From NCBI RefSeq assembly GCF_030463565.1, contig NC_134662.1, positions 6,673,001 through 6,737,000 of the forward strand: a stretch of 64,000 nt of DNA, written 5' to 3'. The notes under the pieces were generated by a model, which saw only the letters and a program-made list of their open reading frames with translations, was not told where the DNA came from and made no database searches. How positions within the stretch are numbered: position 1 is the first letter of the stretch; the number at the start of each line of letters is the position of its first letter. A program made the position numbers and the translations under genes. The stretch comes from Pelecanus crispus (Eukaryota > Chordata > Aves > Pelecaniformes > Pelecanidae). Of this stretch, positions 47,126-58,245 are shown in pieces.

Positions 47126-48034
47126 GCCGGGCCAGGCCTGCCGCTGCTCGCCTGGCTGTGTGCGGGCCGGCGCCGCGGGTGCCGGGGCCCCGGGCCCGGG
47201 GCGGGGGGGAGCGGAGCCGGGTGTGAGGTGGGGCCCGGGGACGGGAAAGCGACCCCGGTCCTTGTGCCAGTGCGCCCTGAAAGCCCGGGGAAGGTGACCC
47301 GGGGCCTCCCTTTCTGTGCCAAGCAGGCGCGGCCTGGGCTGGCAGCGTTTTTCTGTAACCTCACAACGTCGGTACATTTCATGGGAGGTTTTATTTCTGT
47401 TAAATTCCTGGAACCGATTGAACTTCAGAGTACAGTAGCTACGCAGCATGCTAGTACGGCATTAGTCTGACGTGGGTTTAAGTGGAGCGAATCATTTGGG
47501 TTTGGTAGAGCATGTTAAAGTACCGCTTTTCCGCCTAGGCCAAGGTAGTCTGGAGGTAGCCAAGCCTCAAGCGTAACAGCAAACACAAGAGTTACTGCCT
47601 TTGATCCCTGCCATAGGACAAGATGTACAGCTTGCTCCATTCCTGAATGGTAATACATGGCCAGAGCGAGGGAAAAATATTCGAGGCAATAAATAGCCTA
47701 GCTTAGATGAGTGAAGCTTTAGTTACCAGAACCTATTTTTAGGGCATAAGTTGAATTTAAGTGGCTCTAATCTTTATATGGGGAATTGGCACAGGGTTTC
47801 TCCTGTTGTATTTTATTTATAGCTGTTTCTTCTCCTTTCCAGGGAAATAGGATTAGTCTCATTATTTCCATTATTATTATTCTGTCTGTCATTATTAATA
47901 TTCAGTCTGTCCATCCATCCGTCCACCCATTTAGGTCTTGTCTGGAATTACCTAGGATCATCCCGCTAATGCATGTTGCCTTCACACAGAATATAATTTT
48001 TGTTGCTAAGAAACTGCTTTTGCATAACAGACAG

Positions 48035-48115
48035 CGTGGGCCTAATTTTCACTTCAGCAGCTGTTAAAGTCAACGGGAGCAGCAGGTGCTCAGCGCTCCT
48101 GAGAGCCAGAGCCAA
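48035..48115. repeat. Old amniote repeat fragment
   Basis: CCTAATTTTCACTTC, then AAAGTCAACGGGAGCAGCAG, then GTGCTCAGCGCTCCTGAGAG. This order resembles a repeat I recall as common in reptile and bird DNA (aattttca...gtcaatgggagct...gtgctcagcac). Family name not certain. Confidence 0.4.
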
Positions 48116-49974
48116 AGTGTCCGTGGCAGAATTCCCACACAAGGTCTGACTGTGCATGCGAGTGTGTCATCTACACGTGCGATGTGCTCAGGGACGCAGC
48201 AGCTTCGCGCTTGAAAAGAAAAGGAGCAAAGGCGTCTTGAGCATCTCCAGCGTGTCCGTGCTGCGCGAGTGCAGCTTGCTGCACGCCGGGGCAGGAGGAG
48301 CGGCTGTGCGTGCTGGAATATTTGCTAGGTGGGAGGGTTCCTGTGTCCCCTCTGCACACAGATGTGTGAATATGCACCTATGGTCACAAGCGAAAAATTG
48401 TGTTCTTGTAAGTAAATAGCCGACAGCAATGACTTTGGGCACAGGTGGTCCATTTTAGTCTTGACGTGTCAGCCTTCACGTGCGTGTCTGTGTGCACTAA
48501 CTCACTGTGTGTAAATATCTAATGGCTGAACGCCTGAGTGGGCTGTGTGCATGCGGGGCTGTGCACCTGTACGTGTCTCTGTCCCCACTTGTGAACATCC
48601 ATGTGTGAAATCCGCAGCACTTAGGCTGTTTTTGCTGCAGGTCAAGGCACAGACACGGTGACATTTCCTCTCCCTGCTGGCTCTTTCATGTTGCTATGGT
48701 GATCAGATGCACTCGCACTTTTATCTGAAGTATCTATTAACTAAAGCTTCCTATTAATTTCCCCTCCGTAGAATGCATGTGGAATTCACCAGAACACCAG
48801 GTAGGCTTTTTAGGTCCCAGATTTACATCAGAGCCTGCCCCAGTTCTTGGGTGGGCTGTCAGAAACATCACAGGGTAGAAGTGCAGCTGATGAAAATGCT
48901 TTTTCCATTAATAAAGAAATTGCTTAGTAATGAGAAAGAGAATAAAGAGCACAAGGAGTAGTGTCACAACAGCCTCTCTCTGTAGATCTGTGAATACAAA
49001 ACATACTTGAGCCTCAATACCTCGCCCCCGACCCAGCTGTAAATGCATTATTTGGTCTGGGAAGTCAAAGACAACTGAACTGGGCGGCCACGCTGCTTGC
49101 CTGGAGCAGATGGGCTGTAACTGCGTCAGCCTGAAAGGTCTGGGGCAAGATCTTGACTCTGCGAGAGGCAGAAACCAGAGGCACCCTGGTTCGTCCTGGG
49201 CAAATTCCTTTGTCACCTTGGTTCTCCTGCATCCCTTGGCTTCCTTTATTGAGGTCACCACTGAAAGAATTAGTGTCCCAAACGAGGGCACCAGGGTGAT
49301 GGAGACATCACCTAAAGGTGGAGACTCTCCTGAACCAGACTGGCCTCAGAGGTGCAGCTCCTGCTCCCGTGGACACGGCAAGCAGGAATAAAACACCTGC
49401 CAGTGTGTAACACCCCATCTGAAAGTGTGGCTGAGTGATGCAGCGCTGCGATGGGCGACCGTACGCAGGGGCGCTTCCCGTGTCCTCCTGCAGAGCTCAA
49501 GCTACTGCTGCTTGTCAGAGAAGCTGCCAGGAATCCTTCCTGTGCGAGTGACAGCTACGAGTAACACGGGGTGGATCTGAACACCTGGGCTAGAAATGAA
49601 GGGCTCAAAACTATCACATCCCTCATCTACAGAATACGTCCTCCACAAGGCCCTGGAGACTCCTGTGAAGGTTTTGTAGGGCAATGCAGATAAAGCCCCA
49701 GCCAGTATTCTGAGAGTAAAGAGGGAAATTAAATACCCACCAGAGGACGAGAAGATAAAAAATGAGACGTTTTGACAGGACTGCCAGATTGTGTGGCAGG
49801 AGGGTTAATTTTTTTTGAAACTGCCATTTCATATTCCCTTTCAGACAAGCTGAATTACACAGTACTGGCTGCTGGAGGAGTTGCATAATTTTCTTCACAG
49901 AAATAATGACAGGGTACTTAAAAAGCAAGTGAATGGATGGCTAAAGTATTGGGCAGAGACTTAAGAAATGTAGG

Positions 49975-50120
49975 CTGAGACCCAACCTTTGCTAGAGACT
50001 ACTTTTTGTGACCTTGGGCTGGTCATTTAATCTTCCTCTGTCTTATTTCCTTGACAATAACATGGGAATAATAACTGTTCTTTATCTGTCTAGCTCATTT
50101 AGACTGCAAACTCAGAACAT
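49975..50120 (+). repeat. MIR-like SINE
   Basis: TTTGTGACCTTGGGCTGGTC, ATTTAATCTTCCTCTG, then CATGGGAATAATAACTG and TAGCTCATTT follow the order of the MIR consensus core (tgtgaccttgggcaagt, ctcatttaa). An old, diverged copy. Confidence 0.6.
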
Positions 50121-51279
50121 ACAGGTTGCATCTTCTGTGCTTATAGGGCAACCAAAGCCAAAGAGCTTCAATTCATGCTAAGGTGTCTGAGACAACCATA
50201 ATATACAAAGTAGATAATAATAAAAGGGCTTGGATATATAGTTTGGAACATTTTCAGCACGAAAGGCTCAAAAGTTCCTAATCCGTTGTTCCACTTCTCT
50301 CAAAATGTGGAGAAGTTTGGATCAGTGCTAAAAGTTCCAAAAGCACATAAATAATTTAGGAACTAGGTCCATGCTGATTTACTGAATCCCCGAGTTACTT
50401 CTGAAACTGTGAGTGGATAATTTAGATGCCTGCAAAATTTTTGCAAGGTCTTTCTGCTCAGTCTGTCACTGCATTAAGGGTTAGCAGCAGACTGAGTTGA
50501 GATCCTCATTTTTTTCAAAGTTTAAATTTAGGTTTGCAGGCAGCTGCCTACCAAGTTTTTATCAATCTCTTCAGCTTTTAGGGGTTTGTCTGATTTCCAG
50601 AAGTGAGAAGAAGATGGCTTCTTGCTATTAGGTCCGGTGAAGACAAGATCTTCTATATAGTTAAGCAACTACATGAGAAATTTGCTGTACAAAGGGAACG
50701 ATTCTAAAAATAGCGAGAAATGGCACCATGACATTAGCAGGAACAATGACCCAATACCCAACTTGCTGCAGGGGCTTTTGTCCTATAACTACCTTCATCA
50801 TTAAGGCTTGTGATGACATTATTTTCTGTGCTTATATAGGGCATGAGGCCACAGCTACCTGGAAGGAAGGATTTTGATCAGACTGCAGAAGATGAACAAG
50901 CAGGAGAGGCACGTTGGGTAACACTAAATCAATGTAGTTTCATTTACATTAGACACCAGCCTGGCAATTTCAACATTAATGGTTGCACTGCTGCCCTCTG
51001 AATTTTTGTAGATTTAATATATCAGTGGGGGAGTAAAAGAGAGGGGGAGTGTGAGTCGTTCTTGCTTATGATACATGGATCTTTTCTTTCATGCATCATC
51101 AAAGGACAGCGATTTGTGCAGTTGTTAAATTCTTTTGGCAATACGTTTCCTGGGATAAGCATTGCTCTGCTCCTGCCTCACAGATTACCTGAGATGATAA
51201 TAGCAATAGTATCTTTGGATCCCTCCCTCTCCCAAACGGAAAGGACAAAAGGCTGGCTCTCAGGCAATGGCAAGGTAGC

Positions 51280-51445
51280 AAGAGCATCAGATCTGGGCCT
51301 AAACCTTAGGCTCAGTTTGCTTTTGTGGAGCCACCAATTTCCTTTGTGTGTTTTGGCAAGTTATCACCTCTGTCCCCTGCCACAGTTCTCCTGTGTAACA
51401 CGCTGCTACCTCGTAGGAGTCGTGGTGGAATAAAGTGCTCAAACA
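51280..51445 (+). repeat. MIR-like SINE, diverged
   Basis: TTTTGGCAAGTTATCACCTC, then CCTGCCACAGTTCTCCTGTG and GCTACCTCGTAGGAGTCGTG parallel the MIR segments for the core, the 'cagtttcc...ctgta' part and 'ctacctcatagggttgt'. Confidence 0.45.
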
Positions 51446-52164
51446 CAAAAGCGATGAGGGACATACGGACTTCTAGGTAGATGGAGAACTAAATTAGCCA
51501 TCTTCCTAATGGGCAAGAATCACCACTTCCCTTTACAGAGGCACCAAATGAGGCAGGGACTGGCATAAGAAGTTGCAACAGGTCAATAGGCACGTAGGAA
51601 ATAGAACCCGTTCAATACCAGCTGCAAAGAAAGGAGTATTAGGACCCACTAAGAACCTGGATGTTATTGACTGGCTTCAAGGACTGTAAAGTATGTTTGT
51701 AAACTACAAAGCACAGGGATTTGGAGGTCAGTGGACTGTCTTCACCTTGTAGACATCTGCTGTAATATGCTCTGGTGCTCTGCTGCACCAGCTCTGCAGA
51801 TAATCATCCCAGTAGGGGTTTGTTTTCAACCTAAGTGGCCAAGCTGAAGGTAAAGGCGAAAGGACTTAAGTTCCTAAATCACATATGCCATAATAACAAT
51901 GACAAGTGTGCAATGCTGAGCATATCCTGTTCAGGTTAAAAAAAAAGAAAATGCTCAACAGCACCAACAACCCAAATTATTAAAGACATTTCGGTACTTA
52001 CTTTTACCACTGGCCTTGGCAGGATTCAGGAGCTTCATTTTCACACCTAAATACTTTTGAGAATAGAGACTCTGGGTGGTATTGAAAATTTGCTCTTTTC
52101 ATGTTTTAAAACCCTGTTGGAAGCAAAGGGCTAGACTTTCAAGACAGTCCCCTCTGGGCATCAA

Positions 52165-52290
52165 GGTACAAGCAGGGTCTCTGAGTGCCCAGCAGACCTC
52201 CGTGCCCTCAGCAGCTGGGGTTTGAGTCCTAACCCTGCCACAGATTTGTTGTGGGGCCTTTGAGCAAGACACTTACCTTAGTGATAGTTG
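52165..52290 (+). repeat. MIR-like SINE, diverged
   Basis: TTTGAGTCCTAACCCTGCCA, then GTGGGGCCTTTGAGCAAGAC and ACTTACCTTAGTGATA resemble the MIR 5' half and core. Confidence 0.4.
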
Positions 52291-52609
52291 ATTTCTATGT
52301 CAAATTGCGTTGAAGTTAGAGCGGGTGAGTGGCACGCTTAGGGAGGGCTGCTCAGGGCTTCAGGGTGAGCCCCACAGATTGCTTCTTCACGGACACTTCT
52401 GTTGCTTCACTCGGAGCCCAAATTCGGTTAACTTCAAGGGGATGGGAAACGAGGAGCAGAGTAAGTCACGATACGACCTCCAGCATACCAAAGCACTTAA
52501 ATACATACTTGGCTTTCAGGTGCGGAGCGGCTGCGGCGCAGCCGGGGCTCTCCGTGGGCAGGTGCACCGCTGCTGTGGCCCAGCCCGTCCCCTGCCAGCG
52601 AGCGTGCAG

Positions 52610-52696
52610 GTCTGTGCTGTATGGCAGGCTATGATTTGTTGTCACCTTTATAAATCAGAACAACAAAATCACTAGTCTTCCACACAGAGCCAGACC
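52610..52696 (-). ncRNA. MIR7-3: miR-7 precursor hairpin (MIR7-3 by synteny)
   Basis: On the minus strand the 5' arm (52682 to 52659) is TGGAAGACTAGTGATTTTGT followed by TGTT, identical to mature miR-7-5p. After a 17-nt loop the 3' arm (52641 to 52620) reads CAACAAATCATAGCCTGCCA then TA, very close to known miR-7 star strands. The arms pair with a lower stem (GTCTGGCTCTGTG with CAGCACAGAC). MIR7-3 lies between FEM1A and DPP9 in human, on the FEM1A strand, as here. miR-7 is abundant in neuroendocrine and pituitary cells. The primary transcript is not visible. Confidence 0.97.
52659..52682 (-). ncRNA. mature miR-7-5p
   Basis: Exact 24-nt match to the mature miR-7 sequence; seed GGAAGAC. Confidence 0.97.
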
Positions 52697-55600
52697 ACCG
52701 AGAGCGAGCAGCGCTTCCTCCTTAGGGACATCCTCTTTCACGTCGTCTTCTGTTATCCTTCCTCAGTTCTCATTCTTTCCACACTTGTTTCTCATTTCAG
52801 GGATGGATGCTGCCCTTTGCAGTGCAAAAAAACCAGTGTCCTTTGTGAGACTGTGTCAAATCTCACTATAATCGTCTGTCCAATTTTGTGACTGTAGCTG
52901 TGAGTTTCTGCTCCATTTTCTCACTCAGGAGACTTGTATATGCCTATAAAAATTTGGATCATGTTTTCTTCAGGGGTATCAGGGCTCAGCAGGGTCTCCT
53001 TTTTCCTTACCCTATGATAAACTTCTCCAGGAGTGCTCTGTCAACCTGTCTATCTCTCAGCTGTATTTTGGTCTGACTAAAATAAGCAAATGCAATATAT
53101 ACTTGGGAATGCTGGAGAAAAGGAATCAGTTAGCAAAGAAAAAGATAATGATAGTGCTGAGTTTCCTGGAATCCTACTGAGAGAGTGATTTAAGCAAGAA
53201 AAACAAAACCTTTTTGCTGTTTCCTTTCCTCTGAATTTGTTGATGAGCAATCTTTATTTCACCCCAGGTTTAGCTTTGCTTCCACTAGCCAGCTTTTTTC
53301 TGTTAATACCTCACATATGGCATGAATAAGGTGTGAAAGGACAATGCTGGCTCACATCCATGGAAAAGATCTTACTTTATTCCTTTCCACCGCCGTTGTC
53401 TGAGTGAGGTTTACTTACCTCAGCCACTGAAATCAAACAAGGGACGGCATCCTTCCCGTCTTCAAACCAAGCCTGTTAAATGTACTTTTGTAAGCAGTTG
53501 TAAAAAAAAGGGTAAGAAACAAAAGTATCCTTCAGCGGCCTCGGCTCTGCAGAGCTGCTGTGGTGAAAGGCTCCTTTCACAGAAGGAGAAAGAGTTCAGC
53601 AAAAGGAGAGGGTTTGCTGCTGCTGACAGAGGTGGTGCCCCATGCGAGCTCACAGAGAGCAGTCCTCCCTCCCTCCCTCTCTCTCTTTTTTTTAAAAAGA
53701 CATATGTGCTTTCTGTGGACACTCTAATCAAACTCCAGATGGGTTGTTTCAATCTGGGGATTTGTGCTGCTCAGGAGATAACAGTCCATTGTGCTAGCCT
53801 AGGTGTGTTTGTGATAGCTAGGGCTGATACCAGGAGATGTCCAGGTGGTCTTATTTAACAGGGGTATTAGTGATACTGCCATTGTCCAGGAAATCAGATA
53901 AAACTGCAGTCCAGGTGTTACCCTACACCGTGTTTGTGTAATGACATTGCCAACTGCTGATTGCTACCTACATTAAAATAGAGACCAAACACTGCAGAAG
54001 GGTGACATTTTCTCGTACAAGATTGCCGTCATCCCCAAACTTCCTGGGGTGCACTGTTTAAAGTGCAAAATTTAATCTGAATATAAAGTGGAACAGTAGT
54101 GAGCATGCACCCCTTGCTTGTGCTGAATACAGCTTTACTCTGATACCTGCCTGTTCCTGGCCTGGGCTTGGATTTCCTAAATTGAGGCATTTCCTCTAAA
54201 CCGTGATCTATTTTCCTCTCTGCCCTACCACAGAGCGTTCTCAAATGAAAACGCTTTGGGGGGCGAGACAATTTTTAGAAATAAGCTGCCCAGGACAATT
54301 CAGTATTCTGCCAAGGATAATTAGAAAAGAGAATGAATTGTAAAGATGAATGACCTTGAGAGAGAGAGGATAGTTTGGGAAGTGCTAACCTGGGCTGTAA
54401 TTTCAGGTGACAAGAACACTTTGCAGTCTTTGTTCCAGAACGACGCTGCCCAGCACAGTGATACACCAGGTCCAGGAAGGGATTTGCCACAAATTATTGC
54501 TAGACAATCACGTAATAATCAAGACAGAAGAAGTAACTGCTCAGCTTGAGCAAGGGATGAAGTCCTCTGCTGTTTTTACACACATGCATTCCCTTTTTGG
54601 AGCAAGGTATTTAGTAGAAAACATAAATTCCAGGCTCAGAGGTGTGCGAGACTTTTGTCTAGACTTCAGATAGCGTGACTGTCTCTGTAGGGCCATATTT
54701 CTCAATGTGATATTTTTCAGGATGGGATCTGCCACTTCCAGTTTGTCCCAGAGATTTCAGCAACGTGGAAGCTTATGGCTCCTTGTACCCATGGCAGATG
54801 AACCCCATGGTGCTGAGAGGCCGCTGTTGTTTCTTCGTAATTGTTTATATAGATAGGATCTAAACTTAGCTACAGAACATGGTGAAAAAAAGCCTGGTTA
54901 GAAAGAGTGGGGACTCAAGAGCTTAGCCTCCAGCTATCTTAGAAGAGGCTGGCCCATCACGGAGAGATCCCCAGCTGCACTTCCAGGCTGTAAATTAAGC
55001 GAACAGTATTTCCTATATACCAGACCACAGGGATGGTAGAAAGAACAGTGTGGCCTTATTGCTGTTATTTCCTTTGGTTTCAATCTCTGTCCTCTGCCCC
55101 CCACCTCCTTCTCAGACTGGTGGTGCCCACTTTACCCAATTTGTTGTTTATTACAATGGTTTAAAGGGAGGCAGGGGGAAAAATGCTCAGTGCAAATTAT
55201 ATTTTGAGCTGTTGTGCTTTGCCTCTTTGGCGGATAATAAATCTCTCTGGCAATGCTCCTCTGTATAGGATTTGTCATTAAATGCAATTAAACAAACCCT
55301 GCAGGTGTCCATGATCAGGCCTGCAGCAGCCCATTCACAACTGCAATGTTATTATCATCCTGACAACAAAACACCAGATATTTCCTGAGCTCCTCTGATC
55401 GATGAGCTTGCCTGACTTGGAACTGGAGGGAGGAGAGAAGGGGGGAACAGAGTGGTTCAAATGCTCTTTAGACTTATTGATGGAAAAGTCAAAAAGCTGC
55501 TCAGCAATCAGAGAGAAGGTGGAAAGAGAAAAAGGCAGAGGAACAGGAGGGCTGAAAGGAAAAAATGAGAGGAGTGTTTGGGAGCAAAAAGATAGAAATG

Positions 55601-57444
55601 AGGCAATAGATCACGTGGTTTCCATCTACCCAGTGATTTTGTTAATGCACAAGACTAGAATTTAGGAGGCAAGCAAGGTATTTTAGGTATGATTCTTCTC
55701 ACGTAACTTTATCCTATTAACAGTTAGGCTTCTAGTGTAAGAGAGTCATGTAGGCTCCCTTTGCAGTCAGTGCAAAAACTAATCTCACCCTAAGACAGGA
55801 CTTGACTGGTAGGTTGGCTTGTTGTCCAGAGATATCTGTCTGTCTCTGTTAACTGTAGCTGAATGGTTGGATCACATACCCAACCAATTGCAAATCGCAC
55901 CCGTAACAGCCAAAAGAATTGGCTTTTGCTGAATGCATGTTCCTTTCTATCTTCATTCACGAGGAGGCATTTCCTGGCACAGCTGTCAGGACAGCATGCT
56001 ACAGAGGCATTGCTAATAGTATTTGTAGAAAGCAGATGCAACAACATTTACACCAGAATTGTTGTGTGCTCTGACAATCGGGAAACAGGGAAAAAAAGTC
56101 CTGTGGTTTGTGTCAGCCATCCCAGGCAGCCTGCAGAGTATGAAGGTCAGAGATTCACAGGGGACTAGCTGCTGTCGGGTCCAGTGAGAGAGAAAATTTT
56201 GCAAACACCGGTCAAATTATTCTGCCTGAATCATTTGCTCAGTTCAGCCTCAGGGTGCTCTTGGGATGAACCTCTTTTCCTCTTCTATTCTCACCCCAGG
56301 AATCCTAGTTTAGTCCAGTTGATTGCTGGGGCACATACAGAATTGCAGTGACAAGGGATAGTTTTATATTACTGTAGCACCTTTGCAAATGCATGGCACC
56401 ACAGAAAGCAAGCCATTTTTAGGTTGGATAAAGGGAATTAAATGAGTAGGCTCCAGTAGTGCGTGTGCATATGTAGAGTGTAAGGGATGATTATTTACTA
56501 CTACAAAAAAAAAAGCTATTGTCAGGGTCTTTGACTAAGTTTTTATAGCCTCATCTGAAATGCCCAGTAGAGCAAACAGCATGGAACCCTCTTTACTGGC
56601 ATCAGAGATGAAGCTGGGATTACGGCAGAAGGATCCCAGATTTCTGCTATCAATGCGTGGGTCTCAGGATGACAACTTCCCCGGACCACGCATCTAGATG
56701 GCTACGCAGCGCTGGTCTCTGGCTCCCTGGCTGCTAGGGCAGTCCAGATTCCTGTACCAAAGAATGTCCTCTCTTTCTTACTCTCCTGCTCGAACACTGG
56801 AGGATTTCCCTCTACCACCTTGTATGTCTTTCTTTCCACACTGTATTACCACTTAATCTGCTGGTTTGCGCCAGCAGCAACCCAATGTGCAATTATCTAG
56901 TGGCACAAGTCAGCACGGGTGTATCGAAGCTAGCAGAAGTGTTCCTGTGTTACCACAGAATTTGGCCCTCGAGTCCGTCTACGAAGTGTCAATTCACTGG
57001 ACAAACCAGTGGTTCCCCGGTTGTGGTCCTGGGGTCAGTGGTGGTCTGCAAGGGCATGGAAAGATCCACAGGTACCAGTAGTATTTATGAATAAGTCCAT
57101 TTTGCATAGCTTCACCCACAGATCTTGGGGACATTTGAGATGACACTGGGTCAGAACATTTGGGAACCATGCACATATGCAGAAACCAGCAGCCTTACTG
57201 GTAACACGGCATTGCACCTCTCTACTTTCTGCCATTTCCCTCAGTTTCTGCCTAGACTCTGCTCTCAGACACGTCTGCCAAAATCTAGAAACATCTCTGA
57301 TTTATTCCTCCCAGATGCTGTAGGATTTGCACTGGGGTGACAAAGCCGAAACAAAGGGACGTGCTCTCTTCCAGGGAAAAAAGACAAGAACTGGCATGTC
57401 CCAGCTGCCAGTCTGAGCAGCCCGGTGACTGTTAATGAGTGTCA

Positions 57445-57555
57445 CTGGGACAGATCTTCAGCTGGCGTAAATGAGCAGTAGCTGATTGTAAGTCCACAAG
57501 GACTTTAGTGAAACTCTGTTGATTTACACCAGAAGAGCAGCTGGTCCAGGGCTCA
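57445..57555. repeat. Old inverted-repeat element
   Basis: The left arm CTTCAGCTGGCGTAAATGAG and the right arm, which reads CTCTTCTGGTGTAAATCAAC in reverse complement, can fold over a spacer of about 40 nt. It resembles a foldback repeat I recall from sauropsid genomes (cagctggtgtaaatc ... gatttacaccag). Confidence 0.5.
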
Positions 57556-58179
57556 GGCTGGCTAGGGAAACCCCCTGGAGTTTCCATCAGTGGGTGTGAG
57601 AGCGGGGTAGAAGCCGGCTGCGTATGTGAAGGGGTGCAGAAAGCAAATAAAGGGAAGAATGGGAAATGCACATCTTATTGCATTGACTTCTCCAACAAAC
57701 ACTTTTTTTTTCCCCTTCTTTCCACTTCCCTTCTTCCCCACCTCCAGCAGCTCCTCTCTCACAAGCTCCCTCTCCGTGCTGCTCATCTCCCTTTGTGCAC
57801 CTCTTACCCGCACTCTCCTCTCTAAACAGGTGCAGTTGCCACTCAATAGACTTTAATTACCACTTCAAGGGCTCTCACCAGGGTCTGTTGGGAGGGTGGA
57901 GATGAATTTTCCTGAGGATTATGCGTATGTCTGAGTTCTTTTTAGTCAGATGGCAATACTGTTGTCAGTCTGTATCCTTCGAGAGACTGTTTCTTCATGT
58001 TCTCTCTGCTTGTGTTAACAAAAAGCAAAACTGCTGATGAAGGAAAAAACCCCCAGCCATTAGCTAGATTAATTATCAGGACAGCAAATTGGTCTAGAGA
58101 AAAATATTATGGGCAGGTTTAAAAAAAACCCAGGAGTCTCAGCTGGGCTTCTAAAACATTATTTCTGCTTGCAAATAAG

Positions 58180-58245
58180 AGGCCAAATTTTCAGAAGTGG
58201 AGAGCTCAGCATCTCCAAAGATTTCTGTGGGAGACTGGGGTCTAA
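58180..58245. repeat. Old amniote repeat fragment
   Basis: AGGCCAAATTTTCAGAAGTG followed by GAGCTCAGCATCTCC. It appears to belong to the same kind of old repeat as the pieces at 48.05 and 63.3 kb. By memory only. Confidence 0.35.

Larger units (their letters stand above)
46100..47330. other. CpG island over the FEM1A 5' end
   Basis: Dense CpG from within the FEM1A coding start to about 47.33 kb. Long overlapping ORFs on both strands here are compositional. The half upstream of FEM1A has no gene assigned and could support divergent transcription. Confidence 0.8.
47330..52600. other. Spacer upstream of FEM1A
   Basis: No recognisable coding exon. It has a (ATT)n/TCCA-rich simple stretch at about 47865-47935 and several old repeats, listed separately. 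A perfect MEF2-type site CTAAAAATAG lies at 50704-50713. Confidence 0.55.

Noticed and set aside
46102-47449. ORFs of 400, 426 and 258 codons around the FEM1A 5' end
   Set aside because: Shadows of FEM1A coding sequence and CpG-island composition; no independent support.
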